From Prochlorococcus sp. AG-409-M05 (lineage in GTDB: Bacteria; Cyanobacteriota; Cyanobacteriia; PCC-6307; Cyanobiaceae), in the NCBI GenBank assembly GCA_003215435.1, contig QCKJ01000003.1:186001-250000 (forward strand): DNA of 64,000 bases, given 5' to 3'. Of this stretch, positions 9,566 to 20,783 are shown in pieces. Both the position numbers and the translations under genes were made by a program. Within the stretch, counting starts at the first letter, position 1, and the number at the start of each line of letters is the position of its first letter. The notes beneath the pieces are model-generated. The model saw nothing but the letters and a program-made list of their open reading frames with translations. It made no database searches and was not told where the DNA came from.

Positions 9566-10732
9566 ATGAAAATAGTTTGTTCTCAAACAGAGCTTAATGC
9601 AGCTATTCAGCTGGTTAGTAGAGCTGTTTCCACAAGACCAACTCATCCTGTTCTTGCCAATGTCTTGTTGACAGCAGATGCTGGAATGGATCGTCTAACC
9701 CTAACTGGTTTTGATTTGAATCTTGGTATTCAAACAGCTTTACCTGCATCAGTTGAATCTAGTGGTGCGATTACTTTGCCTGCTCGATTATTAGGAGAAA
9801 TTATTTCTAAACTTTCAGTTGAATCTCCAATAACACTTACTATAGAAGATGATTCTGAACAGATTGAAATAACAAGTCTAGGAGGAAGTTATCAAATGAG
9901 AGGTATGCCTGCTGATGATTTTCCTGAACTACCTCTCGTTGAAACCGAAACTTCTATTAAAATCAAAGCTTCATCCTTAGCTCAAGCTTTAAAAGCTACT
10001 CTATTCTCAAGTAGTTCTGATGAAGCGAAGCAAGTATTAACAGGTGTCCATTTAAGTTTCGATGGCGATTCAATGGAAGCTGCCGCAACTGATGGTCATC
10101 GATTATCTGTTTTGAATATAAAAAATGCTTTAAACAGTGAATCTGATTCTGGTGATCATTTTTCAGAAACTAATGAAAACTTTTCTGTAACACTTCCTTC
10201 AAAATCACTTCGTGAAGTAGAAAGAATAATGTCTACATGGAAGGCTGATGATTTAGTCAGTTTATTTTTTGACAGAGGACAAGTTGTCTTTTTAGGTGAA
10301 AATCAAATTGTAACAAGTAGAACATTAGAAGGAGTATATCCAAATTATAGAGAATTAATTCCTAATGAGTTTTCTAAGATATTAAATTTAGATCGCAAAA
10401 ATTTTATTTCTGCTTTAGAACGAGTTGCTGTTCTTGCTGATCAACATAATAATGTCGTCAAAATTACTAGTGAACCTTCTAATGAGTCTATAATTATTAC
10501 TGCTGACGCACAAGATGTTGGAAGTGGTTCTGAATCTATCCACGGTATTTTAAAAGGCGACCAAGTTCAAATCGCATTCAATGTTAGATATGTTCTTGAT
10601 GGTTTGAAAGCTATTGATTCAGATACAGTGTTTCTCAGATGTAATTCTGCTACAACTCCTGCAACAATATCTCCCCAAGAAGAATCAAATATATTTACTT
10701 ATCTTGTTATGCCTGTTCAGGTTCGTACATAA
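9566..10732 (+). CDS. dnaN: DNA polymerase III beta subunit (sliding clamp)
   Basis: This is the ring-shaped processivity clamp of replicative DNA polymerase. The 388-residue length and three repeated clamp domains fit: an N-terminal MKIVCSQTELNAAIQLVSRAV, a middle domain around FSSSSDEAKQVLTGVHLSF and ATDGHRLSVL, and a C-terminal TYLVMPVQVRT that matches the usual YxxMPxR ending. I start at the ATG at 9566, which begins the conserved MKIVC; a TTG two codons earlier is also in frame. It lies immediately downstream of the DnaA-box cluster and upstream of the PRC-barrel gene and purL. dnaA is not adjacent, as in other Prochlorococcus genomes. Confidence 0.98.
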   Translation: MKIVCSQTELNAAIQLVSRAVSTRPTHPVLANVLLTADAGMDRLTLTGFDLNLGIQTALPASVESSGAITLPARLLGEIISKLSVESPITLTIEDDSEQIEITSLGGSYQMRGMPADDFPELPLVETETSIKIKASSLAQALKATLFSSSSDEAKQVLTGVHLSFDGDSMEAAATDGHRLSVLNIKNALNSESDSGDHFSETNENFSVTLPSKSLREVERIMSTWKADDLVSLFFDRGQVVFLGENQIVTSRTLEGVYPNYRELIPNEFSKILNLDRKNFISALERVAVLADQHNNVVKITSEPSNESIIITADAQDVGSGSESIHGILKGDQVQIAFNVRYVLDGLKAIDSDTVFLRCNSATTPATISPQEESNIFTYLVMPVQVRT

Positions 10733-10769
10733 TTTGAAGATACCTAGCGAATTAATTTTTACTGATCTT

Positions 10770-11507
10770 ATGCGTCATAGAGTTTTATGTGACCAAGGTA
10801 TTGATCATGGGATAGGTATTAAGGGTTGGATGCATCCACCAGTTCACAGATTATTAGGTTGGATTTCTAAACCATCATCTTTTAAACTTTCTAGACATGT
10901 ATGGAAGTTAAACCAAATCAGAGGAATAAATTCTGAAAATATTTTTGTGAAAGGCAATCCCGCAGAAGTTGATTTATCTCTCATTAATAAATTACCTACG
11001 TTAATTAACTCTTATTTGCTCGATCGAACAGGGGAACGTATAGGTTTAATTGCTGATTTTATCTTTAAGCCTTCAACAGGACAGATTATTAATTATTTAG
11101 TTTCTAGATCTGATCCTCGAATTCCAGGTACAAGTAGATGGAGACTTTCAATTGAGCAAATCCTTGAACAAGATACAGGTTTTATCTCTACTAACCTTAA
11201 ATCTTTAAATGATTTACCTTTAGTTAAAACTAGCATGCGTCAGGAATTAATAAATAAATCTTTTAAATTTAGACAGCAATTTCAAGAAATATCTGAATTA
11301 GCTTCTGATCGCCTAGAAGGATGGTTGGAAGAGCCTCCATGGGATAAATCCGATTCTTTAGAAGAATTAATTCATTATCCTGATAATTCCGAAAATGAAG
11401 ATTCCCCAGAGTATTCTGGTTATAATCCTTTAACTAACAATAAAGGTAGAAACAAAAAACTTGATTATAGATCAAGACGAACAGAGGAAGAGGATCCATG
11501 GGTTTAA
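10770..11507 (+). CDS. PRC-barrel domain protein
   Basis: About 245 residues. The centre contains a PRC-barrel-like beta segment ([17 protein letters not shown], then [20 protein letters not shown]), the fold found in photosynthetic reaction-centre H subunits and RimM. The C-terminal third is acidic and low in complexity. Its role is unknown; the gene sits between dnaN and purL in Prochlorococcus generally. The ATG at 10770 is the first ATG after the dnaN stop; a TTG at 10734 would add 12 residues. The 3' end overlaps purL by 10 bases, which suggests coupled translation. Confidence 0.8.
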   Translation: MRHRVLCDQGIDHGIGIKGWMHPPVHRLLGWISKPSSFKLSRHVWKLNQIRGINSENIFVKGNPAEVDLSLINKLPTLINSYLLDRTGERIGLIADFIFKPSTGQIINYLVSRSDPRIPGTSRWRLSIEQILEQDTGFISTNLKSLNDLPLVKTSMRQELINKSFKFRQQFQEISELASDRLEGWLEEPPWDKSDSLEELIHYPDNSENEDSPEYSGYNPLTNNKGRNKKLDYRSRRTEEEDPWV

Positions 11508-13903
11508 AGACATTATTAAAGGAACTATTTAATTGGTCTAGTACCAGCTATAAACCCAGAATTGAAGATTACGACGTACAACAGGCAATTAAGGATGAAG
11601 GTTTAACATTAGATGATTATATGGAGATATGTAGAAGACTCAAGAGAATTCCTAATAGAACAGAATTAGGAATGTTTGGCGTAATGTGGTCAGAACACTG
11701 TTGTTACCGAAATTCACGTAACCTTTTGAGAGATTTTCCTACTAAAGGTCCTCAAATTTTAGTTGGTCCTGGCGAAAATGCTGGTGTAGTAGATCTAGGA
11801 AATGGTCACAGATTAGCTTTTAAAATTGAGAGTCATAATCATCCTTCAGCAATTGAACCATTTCAAGGAGCAGCAACTGGAGTCGGAGGAATTCTTAGAG
11901 ACATTTTTACAATGGGTGCTAGACCTATAGCTATTTTAAATGCTCTTAGATTTGGACCTTTAGAAGATAAAAAAAACATTGGCTTAATAAAAGGTGTTGT
12001 TGAAGGAATTGCTCATTATGGAAATTGCGTAGGAGTACCAACTGTAGGTGGAGAAGTTGCTTTTGATAGCAGTTACACAGGTAATCCATTAGTCAACGCT
12101 ATGGCATTAGGCTTAATGGAAACAGATTCGATTGTTTGTTCTGGAGCAACTGGTATAGGTTTTCCTGTTGTTTATGTTGGTAGTACAACAGGTCGTGATG
12201 GGATGGGTGGTGCTAGCTTTGCTAGCGCTGAATTAACGAATACTTCTTTAGATGATCGACCAGCAGTCCAAGTTGGTGATCCATTTCTAGAGAAAGGTTT
12301 AATAGAAGCTTGTTTAGAGGTTTTTAAGACTGGTGATGTTGTAGCAGCACAAGATATGGGAGCAGCTGGTCTTACATGCAGTTGTTCTGAAATGGCATCT
12401 AAAGGTGGTTTAGGTATTGAATTAGACCTTGATCTTGTACCTGCACGTGAAGAAGGAATGACTCCCTATGAATTCTTATTATCTGAATCACAGGAAAGAA
12501 TGCTTTTTGTTGTTAAACCTGGCAAGGAAGAAGAAATAATGAATCGATTTACTCGTTGGGGTTTAAGGGCTTCAGTTGTCGGACGCGTCTTAAAGGAGAA
12601 CGTTGTACGAGTTATTCAAAATGGTTCTGTTGCTGCTGAGATTCCAGCAAGTGTTTTGGCTGAAGATACACCTATTAATGACCATGAATTAATTACAGAG
12701 CCTCCTTCTTATATAAGAGAAGCTTGGAATTGGAAAGAAACAGATTTACCTATATCAGATTTAACAGGCATCTCTCCTTTAAATATAAAATTCAAAGGAA
12801 AATACTTAACTTGGACAGATATTTTATTATATTTATTTGATGATCCAACTATTGCTTCAAAAAATTGGATTTATAAACAATATGATTATCAAGTTCAATT
12901 AAACACAGTTATTCCTCCTGGTGCTGCTGATGCAGCTGTTATTAGATTAAGACCACAAGATTCAAACAACTCATTATCATCAATCAATCAAGGTGTAGCA
13001 GCAGTTGTTGATTGCCCTAATCGTTGGTGTTCTTTAGATCCAGAACGTGGAGCTATGGCAGCAGTTTTAGAATCCTCTAGAAATTTATCTTGTGTTGGTG
13101 CAGAGCCTTTGGCTATTACTAATAATCTTAATTTCGCTTCACCAAAAAATTCAACTGGTTATTGGCAATTAGCAATGGCATGCAAAGGAATTTCTACTGC
13201 TTGTCAATTTATCAATACGCCTGTTACAGGAGGAAATGTTTCTCTATATAACGAGACCAGAAGTGAATCTGGGGATTTAATTCCAATTCAGCCTACCCCA
13301 GTAATTGGAATGGTTGGACTTGTTCATGATTTAAACAATATTTGTTTTCCAAATTGGGTTAATGCGGGCGATTTAATATATTTGTTAGGTGTTCCATTGG
13401 AAAAGTTACCCCAGTTAGATAATCGAATATCTTTAGGTGCATCTAGTTATTTAGAAAGAATTCATGGCCTTCAAACAGGTCGGCCTCCAGAATTGGATTT
13501 AAATCTAGAGGTTATTGTTCAAACATTTATCCGTAAATGTATAAGAAAGAAAGTAATTTGTTCAGCTCATGATCTTAGTGATGGCGGACTCGCTGTTGCT
13601 ATTGGAGAAAGTTGTATTGGTTCTGGCTTAGGAGCAGAAATTCATTTAAATCACTGTGATGTTCGAATTGATCGATTATTATTTGGTGAGGGTGGTGCAA
13701 GAGTAATTGTTAGCATAAATCCTTTAAATATAAAAGAGTTTAAGCAATTACTGATTGATAATCAAATACCTTCTGAAGAAATAGGCTTTGTTACTGCTGA
13801 AAAAGAATTGATCATTAAACATGGAAATGTTAAGGTTGTTCATACTTCTATTGATAAAATAAAAATGAATTACTTAGAGGCTATTCCTAGAAGAATGGTT
13901 TAA
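11498..13903 (+). CDS. purL: Phosphoribosylformylglycinamidine synthase, PurL subunit
   Basis: The ATP-dependent synthetase half of FGAM synthase (step 4 of purine synthesis), working with separate PurQ glutaminase and PurS. At 801 residues it is the small PurL type without a fused glutaminase. Conserved blocks include [28 protein letters not shown], the ATP/FGAR site [33 protein letters not shown] and, in the second half, [17 protein letters not shown], reflecting the internal duplication of AIRS-like domains. It overlaps the preceding gene by 10 bases and is followed by purF 47 bases on, so a purine operon is likely. Confidence 0.98.
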   Translation: MGLKTLLKELFNWSSTSYKPRIEDYDVQQAIKDEGLTLDDYMEICRRLKRIPNRTELGMFGVMWSEHCCYRNSRNLLRDFPTKGPQILVGPGENAGVVDLGNGHRLAFKIESHNHPSAIEPFQGAATGVGGILRDIFTMGARPIAILNALRFGPLEDKKNIGLIKGVVEGIAHYGNCVGVPTVGGEVAFDSSYTGNPLVNAMALGLMETDSIVCSGATGIGFPVVYVGSTTGRDGMGGASFASAELTNTSLDDRPAVQVGDPFLEKGLIEACLEVFKTGDVVAAQDMGAAGLTCSCSEMASKGGLGIELDLDLVPAREEGMTPYEFLLSESQERMLFVVKPGKEEEIMNRFTRWGLRASVVGRVLKENVVRVIQNGSVAAEIPASVLAEDTPINDHELITEPPSYIREAWNWKETDLPISDLTGISPLNIKFKGKYLTWTDILLYLFDDPTIASKNWIYKQYDYQVQLNTVIPPGAADAAVIRLRPQDSNNSLSSINQGVAAVVDCPNRWCSLDPERGAMAAVLESSRNLSCVGAEPLAITNNLNFASPKNSTGYWQLAMACKGISTACQFINTPVTGGNVSLYNETRSESGDLIPIQPTPVIGMVGLVHDLNNICFPNWVNAGDLIYLLGVPLEKLPQLDNRISLGASSYLERIHGLQTGRPPELDLNLEVIVQTFIRKCIRKKVICSAHDLSDGGLAVAIGESCIGSGLGAEIHLNHCDVRIDRLLFGEGGARVIVSINPLNIKEFKQLLIDNQIPSEEIGFVTAEKELIIKHGNVKVVHTSIDKIKMNYLEAIPRRMV

Positions 13904-13950
13904 AATTTACTTATTCAGACTTTTTTCAAAGTTCCTGAGGTTTTTCAAAT

Positions 13951-15408
13951 ATGTGTGGAATAGTCGGCATTTTTTCAACTGAGCCTGTTAATCAACAAAT
14001 TTACGACAGCCTATTGTTGTTGCAGCATAGAGGTCAAGATTCTACTGGAATTGCGACTATGGAAGGGAGTACTTTTTCATTGCATAAGTCTAAAGGACGT
14101 GTTACTCAAGCTTATAGAACTCGTGATATGCGATCTCTATCTGGGAATGTAGGATTAGGACACGTTAGATATGCCACTAAAGGGTCTGCAGATAGAGAAG
14201 AGGAAGCACAACCTTTTTATGTAAATGCTCCATATGGAATAATTCTTGTTCATAATGGGAACCTCACAAATACACGTCAATTAGAAAAAGATTTGTTTAT
14301 TAATGATAGAAGACATACTAATACTACAAGTGATACGGAGATGTTATTAAATGTATTTGCAACTGAACTGCAATCAGAAGTTTCTGGAACTAATTTATCA
14401 CCTCAAGAAGTTTTCAATTCAATTAAGTCGGTTCATCGTCGAATAGAAGGATCTTATGCTGCAATTGCCCTTATAGCGGGACATGGACTTGTTGCTTTTA
14501 GAGATCCCTATGGGATCAGACCACTTGTATTAGGACAACGTAAATCTTCTACAAATAAGGATGAATGGATAATAGCTAGTGAGTCATTAGTACTTGAAAA
14601 TGGTGATTACAATATTGTTAAGGATATTGACCCAGGGGAAGCCGTATTTATATCTATAAATGGTGATTTGTTTTCGATGCAATGTTCAAGTCAAACATCA
14701 TTATTTCCCTGTTCTTTTGAATATGTTTATTTAGCACGTCCTGATTCTGTTATGAATGGTATTTCTGTATATGAGGCAAGACTTCGAATGGGAGATAGAC
14801 TAGCAAAAACAATTTCTAAAAATTGTAAACTTGGTGATATAGATGTTGTGATGCCAATACCAGATTCATCACGACCCGCAGCTATGCAAGTTGCTCGTCA
14901 GTTAGGAATAGAATATAGAGAAGGTTTTTTTAAAAATCGTTATGTAGGAAGGACTTTTATTATGCCAGGGCAAGCAAAAAGAAAAAAATCTGTTCGTCAA
15001 AAACTAAATGCGATGGGTTCTGAGTTTAGAGGAAAAAACATCTTGATTGTTGATGATTCGGTAGTTAGAGGCACAACATCAAAAGAAATCGTTCAGATGG
15101 CTAGAATTGCAGGAGCAAATAAAGTTACTTTTACTTCAGCAGCGCCACCGGTTAGATTTCCACATGTTTATGGAATTAACATGCCAAATAGAAATGAGTT
15201 AATAGCTCATAAACGAACAATTCATGAGATTTCCAAAGTAATTGCAGCTGACGATTTGGTATATCAAGAAATTTCAGACTTGGAATTAGCAATCACAGAT
15301 GGTTCAAAAATAGAAAAATTAGATATGTCCTGCTTTACTGGTGAGTATGTAACTGGAAATATATCTACAGAATATTTGGAATGGGTTGAATTAACCCATA
15401 AATCTTAG
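13951..15408 (+). CDS. purF: Amidophosphoribosyltransferase
   Basis: First committed enzyme of purine synthesis: PRPP + glutamine to phosphoribosylamine. The N-terminus MCGIVGIFS exposes the Ntn nucleophile Cys2 with no propeptide residue beyond Met. GLGHVRYATKG and NGNLTNTRQLE belong to the glutaminase domain. The PRPP loop ILIVDDSVVRGTTSKEI is in the C-terminal phosphoribosyltransferase domain. Cysteines that could hold an Fe-S cluster, as in the Bacillus-type enzyme, are present near the C-terminus (CSSQTS..., CFTGEY). It ends five bases from the convergent gyrA-like gene. Confidence 0.98.
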   Translation: MCGIVGIFSTEPVNQQIYDSLLLLQHRGQDSTGIATMEGSTFSLHKSKGRVTQAYRTRDMRSLSGNVGLGHVRYATKGSADREEEAQPFYVNAPYGIILVHNGNLTNTRQLEKDLFINDRRHTNTTSDTEMLLNVFATELQSEVSGTNLSPQEVFNSIKSVHRRIEGSYAAIALIAGHGLVAFRDPYGIRPLVLGQRKSSTNKDEWIIASESLVLENGDYNIVKDIDPGEAVFISINGDLFSMQCSSQTSLFPCSFEYVYLARPDSVMNGISVYEARLRMGDRLAKTISKNCKLGDIDVVMPIPDSSRPAAMQVARQLGIEYREGFFKNRYVGRTFIMPGQAKRKKSVRQKLNAMGSEFRGKNILIVDDSVVRGTTSKEIVQMARIAGANKVTFTSAAPPVRFPHVYGINMPNRNELIAHKRTIHEISKVIAADDLVYQEISDLELAITDGSKIEKLDMSCFTGEYVTGNISTEYLEWVELTHKS

Positions 15409-15413
15409 ACTTA

Positions 15414-17882
15414 TCAGTCATTATAGATATTTAGTTCTATCAGACTCTCGAGATATTCTTCCTCCTTCAATTTTAGAACAATTTTATTATTCGAAGCAAT
15501 TATTTCTTTAGCATTTATTCTTCCACTTCTATTTTTGTTTGTTTTTGTTCCTATATAACTATGACCAGAGCATATATCTATTAATCTATCATTTTGACTT
15601 TTCTTTTCATTTAAATTTAAACACATTTCACCAAGATCACCCTTTCTGCAATGTCTTATTTTATTTACTTCAACTTTAAGTAAGGTTCCAAGCTTTGTAC
15701 CTAAAATTATGCTTTCCATTCCATTACCTTTGAAGCTTATAGCACCAATTAAATTTTCCCCAGGTATTAGTTTCATTGTTAATGGGCCTTGGGCTAATTT
15801 ACCCATGATAGGCAAGTTGTTTTTGTCGATAGACAACTTTAGAGCTCTTCCCATATCCGATACGATTAATAAAATACCATCAGCTTTACAAATAACCGCA
15901 GAAGTTAGTGACACACCGTCTTTAAGTTTCACCATAGTAGAAGCTCTGCCTGATAGATCAATAACCTCTTCAATTCCTAACCTCTTGAATCTTCCATCAC
16001 TACTTAACAGTCCTAAGGATAAATTATCGTCTTTAGGTATACTAAGAAGACTAATAATCTTTTCTCCATCAAGGCCGTTAGGCAAGAATCTATATATATT
16101 CCCGGGGTTTTTTCCTGCAAATTCCCATCTTACTAAAGCAACTTTTCCTTTATCAGTTACAGCAAGTAATCTTGGTGATTTCGCTATAGGATAAACTAAT
16201 CTTATAGGATTTGAATCAATTTCTAGATCTGTTTCTTGTTCTAGATGTAACTTTCCAAGCAATTGAGGGCTTATTATTTTTACTTGATAATCTTCTTGGA
16301 TGAGCAGTTTAGAATCATTTGCTAATGATGCTAAAGCTTGTTTTCTTTGGAGCTCAGCATTTGGTCTTTGGCTGGCTGCTTTTTCTGCAAGTAACTCATC
16401 ACCACCTTCTTTTATAATAGTTCTTCTTGGATTACCAAATCTCTTTTTAAGATTCTTAAATTCTTTTATTAATTCTTGGATAAGTTCTTTTCTATCATTA
16501 AGTAGATATTCTAGTTTAACTTTCTTTTTATTCAAATCTATATCTTCTTCTCTTAAAATCTTCTGCTCAAGGTTTGTTAGCTTTCTTAAAGGCATAGCTA
16601 ATATTGCTTCTGATTGTTTCTCATTTACATTTAGTTTGCCTATCAATATTTTTTTTGCAGCTGTTGCATCTGAAGCTGCTTGAACTATTTCTATTACTTC
16701 TTTGAGATTATTTAAAGCGATTATTAAACCTTTGACACTTTCGAGCCTTTCTTTGGTTTTCTTTAGTTCATAATTTGTCCTTTTAATTAATGTTAATTCA
16801 CGAAACTCTAAAAACGTCTTTAGTAATCTTTTGAGAGATAGTTGTTGTGGTTGACCATCCACTAAAGCCAATAATATAGCTCCAAAATTACTTTGCAGTG
16901 ATGTTTTTCTATGCAAAGATTTCATTACTGTATCTGCATCGGCATCTCTCCGAAGCTCTACAACTATTCTCATCCCATCTCTATCGCTTTCATCTCTAAT
17001 ATCTGCAATACCTACTATTTTGCTTTCATTTACCAGGTCGGCTAGTTTTTCTATCCATCCTGCTTTGCTTAATTGATATGGTAATTCAGTAATAATAATT
17101 GCACTTCTACGGTGTTTACCTTTACCTGGATGTATTTCAGCAATATGAGCTATTCCTCTCATAGGAATGCTTCCACGTCCTTTTAAGTAAGTTTCTCGAA
17201 TACCACTCCCAAGTAATATTTCACCACCTGTAGGGAAATCCGGTCCAGGAATAATATCAATTAATTTTTCATCTTTTAAATCTGGATTTTTCAGTAAAGC
17301 AATTAATCCATCGACTATTTCATTAAGGTTATGTGGTGGAATACTTGTTGCCATTCCAACAGCAATTCCTGAACATCCATTTAATAGAAGGAATGGAAGT
17401 TGAGCTGGAAGAACAGTAGGCTCCTGTTGTGATCCATCAAAATTCGATATGAAATCAACTGTTTCATCTCCGATTTCTTTTAGTAAACCTTCGTGTGAAA
17501 TAGCAGCTAGTCGTGTTTCCGTATAGCGCATTGCTGCTGGTGGATCATCATCTACGGATCCAAAATTTCCATGTCCATCAAGAACTGGATATCTGCTAGA
17601 GAAGGTTTGAACTAATCGGACTAGTGCGTCATAAACAGCTTGGTCACCATGTGGGTGATATTTTCCTAGTACATCCCCTACGACTCTTGCACATTTTCTA
17701 TATGGGCGATCAGGGGTTAGGCCCAGCTCATGCATTGCATAAAGAATGCGTCGCTGTACAGGCTTTAATCCGTCTCTTGCATCTGGCAACGCTCTACCCA
17801 CGATTACGCTCATGGCGTATTCGAGGTATGAACGCTGCATCTCTTGATGCAGGGCAATAGGTTGAAGTCGTTCCTCGGCCAT
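15414..17882 (-). CDS. GyrA/ParC-type topoisomerase II subunit A (second-type paralogue)
   Basis: DNA-cleaving subunit of a type IIA topoisomerase, 822 residues. The active-site tyrosine is Y120 in [11 protein letters not shown]; helix-turn-helix block [18 protein letters not shown] precedes it, and six-bladed C-terminal repeats follow from about residue 520. I cannot find the canonical GyrA-box (QRRGGKG type) that wraps DNA for supercoiling. The residue matching E. coli GyrA Ser83 is Gln81 ([10 protein letters not shown]), while the nearby acidic residue D85 is kept. Both points suggest a ParC-like or specialised enzyme rather than the main gyrase; Prochlorococcus annotations usually list it as gyrase/topoisomerase IV subunit A. 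No gyrB/parE is beside it. Confidence 0.9.
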   Translation of the reverse strand: MAEERLQPIALHQEMQRSYLEYAMSVIVGRALPDARDGLKPVQRRILYAMHELGLTPDRPYRKCARVVGDVLGKYHPHGDQAVYDALVRLVQTFSSRYPVLDGHGNFGSVDDDPPAAMRYTETRLAAISHEGLLKEIGDETVDFISNFDGSQQEPTVLPAQLPFLLLNGCSGIAVGMATSIPPHNLNEIVDGLIALLKNPDLKDEKLIDIIPGPDFPTGGEILLGSGIRETYLKGRGSIPMRGIAHIAEIHPGKGKHRRSAIIITELPYQLSKAGWIEKLADLVNESKIVGIADIRDESDRDGMRIVVELRRDADADTVMKSLHRKTSLQSNFGAILLALVDGQPQQLSLKRLLKTFLEFRELTLIKRTNYELKKTKERLESVKGLIIALNNLKEVIEIVQAASDATAAKKILIGKLNVNEKQSEAILAMPLRKLTNLEQKILREEDIDLNKKKVKLEYLLNDRKELIQELIKEFKNLKKRFGNPRRTIIKEGGDELLAEKAASQRPNAELQRKQALASLANDSKLLIQEDYQVKIISPQLLGKLHLEQETDLEIDSNPIRLVYPIAKSPRLLAVTDKGKVALVRWEFAGKNPGNIYRFLPNGLDGEKIISLLSIPKDDNLSLGLLSSDGRFKRLGIEEVIDLSGRASTMVKLKDGVSLTSAVICKADGILLIVSDMGRALKLSIDKNNLPIMGKLAQGPLTMKLIPGENLIGAISFKGNGMESIILGTKLGTLLKVEVNKIRHCRKGDLGEMCLNLNEKKSQNDRLIDICSGHSYIGTKTNKNRSGRINAKEIIASNNKIVLKLKEEEYLESLIELNIYND

Positions 17883-17967
17883 CCAGGCTAGGGATTAGTC
17901 GGCGGAAAGCGCACAGCCTACAGATCTATTTGGGAATTATCAGTTTTATTTCTCATCATTGAGTTTT

Positions 17968-18849
17968 TTAATCAGAATTCGCTTCGGCTTTTTCTACGGC
18001 TGATTTTAGTTTTTGATCAGTCAGCAACTGGGTTGTTGCCTTACGAAGCTTAGAACCCCAAAGTTGACTTTTTTGATAATCACTTGATACGTAATTTGGG
18101 TTTTTTGCTAATGCGTTTTTAGCTAGTTGGATCGCTTCCTCATCTCCTGGGTTTATTTCATTAAGAGCTGTCGCAAGAGCAAGCATGGGTTCGGCGTTTT
18201 TTTGGATTGTCAGAACTTTTCTCCACTTTTCAATCGCTTGTTTTAAATTTCCCATTTCAAAATGGACTAACCCTTCATTGTTGATTGCTTCCCAGAAAGA
18301 AGGTTTTAGCTTTGATGCTTGCTGAAATGCTCTTGCTGCTAGGGCGAGATTGTTTTGTAGAACTCTTGCATTACCTAAGTGAAAGTGACCACCTGCATTG
18401 TTGGGTTCAAGCTCTAATCCTTTATCCAGTAGAGAAATCGCTACTTCTATTTTGTTTTGCCTAATTGCTAAAGAACCTTCAGCAAACCAAAGACTTGCTT
18501 TTTGAGGATCTAATTCTTTTGCTCTAGCTAATGATTGACTAGCTTTTTCAAAAAGCTCGCTTCGAAGCTGGGCTTCTGCAAGGATTGTCCAAAGTCTGGG
18601 ATCATCAGGTTGAACTCGCACAGCTAATTCAGCTAATCGAGCTGCGTCTTGCGTTTTGCCTAGCTGAATTAATTGAGCAGCAGTTCTTCCAATACTAAAA
18701 CCTGTTTTTTTGAGTATTTCTACCTCAGGCTCATATATGTATGGAACAAAAGCTTTAGCTGATATTGGTACAGCAATAGCTGTAATAGCAAGAAAATTGC
18801 TTAAGAAGCATGTTTGTATTCTCCTTAGCTTTGCTTTTTTTTCTGACAT
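17968..18849 (-). CDS. TPR-repeat protein with N-terminal signal/anchor
   Basis: A 293-residue protein with a hydrophobic N-terminal segment (about residues 12-32, ending near SAKA) followed by at least five 34-residue tetratricopeptide repeats, for example DDPRLWTILAEAQLRSELFEKASQS in shortened form and NAGGHFHLGNARVLQNN. TPRs bind partner proteins; the partner is unknown, and the protein probably lies on the periplasmic or lumenal side. The 5' end overlaps the 3' end of queG by 25 bases on the same strand, so the two are co-transcribed. In the related Prochlorococcus order it always follows the gyrA-like gene. Confidence 0.85.
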   Translation of the reverse strand: MSEKKAKLRRIQTCFLSNFLAITAIAVPISAKAFVPYIYEPEVEILKKTGFSIGRTAAQLIQLGKTQDAARLAELAVRVQPDDPRLWTILAEAQLRSELFEKASQSLARAKELDPQKASLWFAEGSLAIRQNKIEVAISLLDKGLELEPNNAGGHFHLGNARVLQNNLALAARAFQQASKLKPSFWEAINNEGLVHFEMGNLKQAIEKWRKVLTIQKNAEPMLALATALNEINPGDEEAIQLAKNALAKNPNYVSSDYQKSQLWGSKLRKATTQLLTDQKLKSAVEKAEANSD

Positions 18850-19826
18850 AACCTTTTTTTCTGCTTTATCAGCTTAGAAGGCGATTCTGATTTAATTGCA
18901 GCTGCATTGCGGCGCCACATCCAAGGTTTAATTCGTTTTAATGCGGAACCTTTTAATTGTTCGCGCCATTTTTTGTCATCCCAATTGAGTGCTTCGTTTT
19001 TTGTAAGGTTCAGTATCCACTCTCTTGGCTTTAGATCTGGGTCGTTCGTATTGACAATTGGTTTTTTATTCCAAGGGCATACTTCTTGACAGATATCGCA
19101 GCCTGCAACCCATGATCCCAATGAACTTTCTATTTCCTCTGGAAGTTTTTGGCATCTGTTTTCAATTGTGTGATAAGCGATACATTTTCTTGAATCAACG
19201 ATATATGGTTCAGAAATAGCATTTGTTGGACACGCAGTTATACATGCTTTGCAGATGCCACATTGAGATTTTGATGGTTTATCAGGTATTAAGACTTCTG
19301 TGCATAAAAGATGTCCTAAAACCATCCAGGAGCCTCTGGATGGATTAATTAAGTTGCTATGTTTTCCTATCCAGCCAAGTCCAGCTTCTTCTGCCCAAGC
19401 TTTATCTAGTAAAGGAGCAGCATCTACACAGATTTTCCATTTGCACGACGGGCGCTGGATTTCTAACCATTTTCCTATTGCTTTTAGTCTTTTTTCTACA
19501 ACTTTGTGATAATCATTACCCCAGCCATATCTTGCTATTGAAAGTGTGCCGGGGTTTTGATTTTGATTTACGTAATAGTTCAGACCAACTGCTAAGAGAC
19601 TTTTTACGCCTTCTAGAAGAGTGATTGCATTTTTTCTCCGAGGTGCAGCCATCCAGTTCATTTCAGCTTGATAGCCTGCGTTTAGCCAAGCTTCTAGTGC
19701 TTGTGTACGAGCTTGCAACCTTTTTGAACCTGGAATCCTTGCGATTCCAACAGGTTCAAACCCTTGCTTTCTTGCTTCTTTTTTAAGTGCTTGTGTTAGT
19801 TGCGCTTGGGTTGCGATGGTTTGCAC
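18825..19826 (-). CDS. queG: Epoxyqueuosine reductase
   Basis: The cobalamin-dependent iron-sulfur enzyme that performs the last step of queuosine tRNA modification. Two ferredoxin-like cluster motifs are visible, CGICKACITACPTNAI and a second built from CDICQEVCPWN, and the conserved acid-containing CVDAAPLLDKAWAEEAGLGWIGKHS covers the proposed catalytic Asp (shown here in part: VDAAPLLDKAW). Length 333 matches the short form lacking HEAT repeats. It depends on a B12-type cofactor; cbiD elsewhere in this window belongs to that pathway. It overlaps the downstream TPR gene and is divergent from the DUF502 gene across a 183-base gap. Confidence 0.95.
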   Translation of the reverse strand: MQTIATQAQLTQALKKEARKQGFEPVGIARIPGSKRLQARTQALEAWLNAGYQAEMNWMAAPRRKNAITLLEGVKSLLAVGLNYYVNQNQNPGTLSIARYGWGNDYHKVVEKRLKAIGKWLEIQRPSCKWKICVDAAPLLDKAWAEEAGLGWIGKHSNLINPSRGSWMVLGHLLCTEVLIPDKPSKSQCGICKACITACPTNAISEPYIVDSRKCIAYHTIENRCQKLPEEIESSLGSWVAGCDICQEVCPWNKKPIVNTNDPDLKPREWILNLTKNEALNWDDKKWREQLKGSALKRIKPWMWRRNAAAIKSESPSKLIKQKKRLCQKKKQS

Positions 19827-20009
19827 ATCAGTGACCCGTAAATTTGAGGTTTGTTAAATCAGCTTTTATGCTCTTAATTCTGATTATAAGTGGCTTTTGC
19901 CATGCTTTATATGTTTTTTTCGTTCACACCTTTTATTTTAAATGTTCGCATATAGGGCTTTGCTAGTTAAGTTAGGGACATAATCGATTCTTTAGGCAAC
20001 TCTCATTCT

Positions 20010-20759
20010 TTGGTTCAGTCCAACCCCAGACCTGATCTTCCTTTAGCCGAAAGGTTGCAGCAAGATCTCAAAAACGACCTCATCGCAGGGTTGCTGGTAG
20101 TTATTCCACTGGCAACAACAATTTGGCTATCCACAGTTGTTAGTCGCTTTGTTTTGGCTTTTTTGACTTCGATTCCCAAGCAGTTAAATCCATTTATTAC
20201 TCTCAACCCTTTACTTCAGGATCTGATTAATTTGGCTTTGGGCTTAACTGTTCCTTTGCTAGGGATCCTTTTAATAGGCCTTATGGCCAGAAATATTGTA
20301 GGGAGGTGGTTGCTTGAATTTGGGGAAGGGACTCTTTCGCGTATTCCTTTAGCAGGTTCCGTTTATAAGACCCTTAAGCAGTTGTTAGAAACTTTTTTGA
20401 GGGATAACTCAGCGCGTTTTCGTAGGGTGGTTTTAGTTGAATATCCTCGGGAAGGCCTATTTAGTGTTGGTTTTGTGACTGGTTTGGTTGGTCCTTCGCT
20501 TCAACAGGAATTGGATCAGCCTCTGCTAAGTGTTTTTATTCCAACAGCACCCAATCCCACTACAGGTTGGTATACATTGGTTCCAGAGTCTTCGGTAAAA
20601 GATTTGAATATTTCAGTTGAAGATGCGTTCAGAACAATTATTTCAGCAGGAATAGTCAACCCTGATGAACAAGAACCTCGTGTTAATAGAAGTTTCTCCA
20701 GCTTATTTAATCAGCTCAAGACAAGGACCGCCTCTTCATCTACTTCAACTCAAACTTGA
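20010..20759 (+). CDS. DUF502-family membrane protein
   Basis: 249 residues with two transmembrane segments, about residues 24-52 (DLIAGLLVVIPLATTIWLS) and 70-90 (LALGLTVPLLGILLIGLMA), followed by a soluble domain ending VPESSVKDLNISVEDAFRTIISAG, the usual DUF502 arrangement. Family function is unknown. The only in-frame start is TTG at 20010; the protein from there (VQSNPRPDLPLAERLQQDLKN) matches the length expected. It lies 18 bases upstream of nusB on the same strand. Confidence 0.85.
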   Translation: MVQSNPRPDLPLAERLQQDLKNDLIAGLLVVIPLATTIWLSTVVSRFVLAFLTSIPKQLNPFITLNPLLQDLINLALGLTVPLLGILLIGLMARNIVGRWLLEFGEGTLSRIPLAGSVYKTLKQLLETFLRDNSARFRRVVLVEYPREGLFSVGFVTGLVGPSLQQELDQPLLSVFIPTAPNPTTGWYTLVPESSVKDLNISVEDAFRTIISAGIVNPDEQEPRVNRSFSSLFNQLKTRTASSSTSTQT

Positions 20760-20783
20760 TTTTTTTTTACATATTAGGTGAAA

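Noticed and set aside
19874-19972. 32-codon hydrophobic frame in the queG/DUF502 gap
   Set aside because: AT-rich DNA readily gives short hydrophobic frames; no ribosome-binding site, and the gap is needed for divergent promoters.
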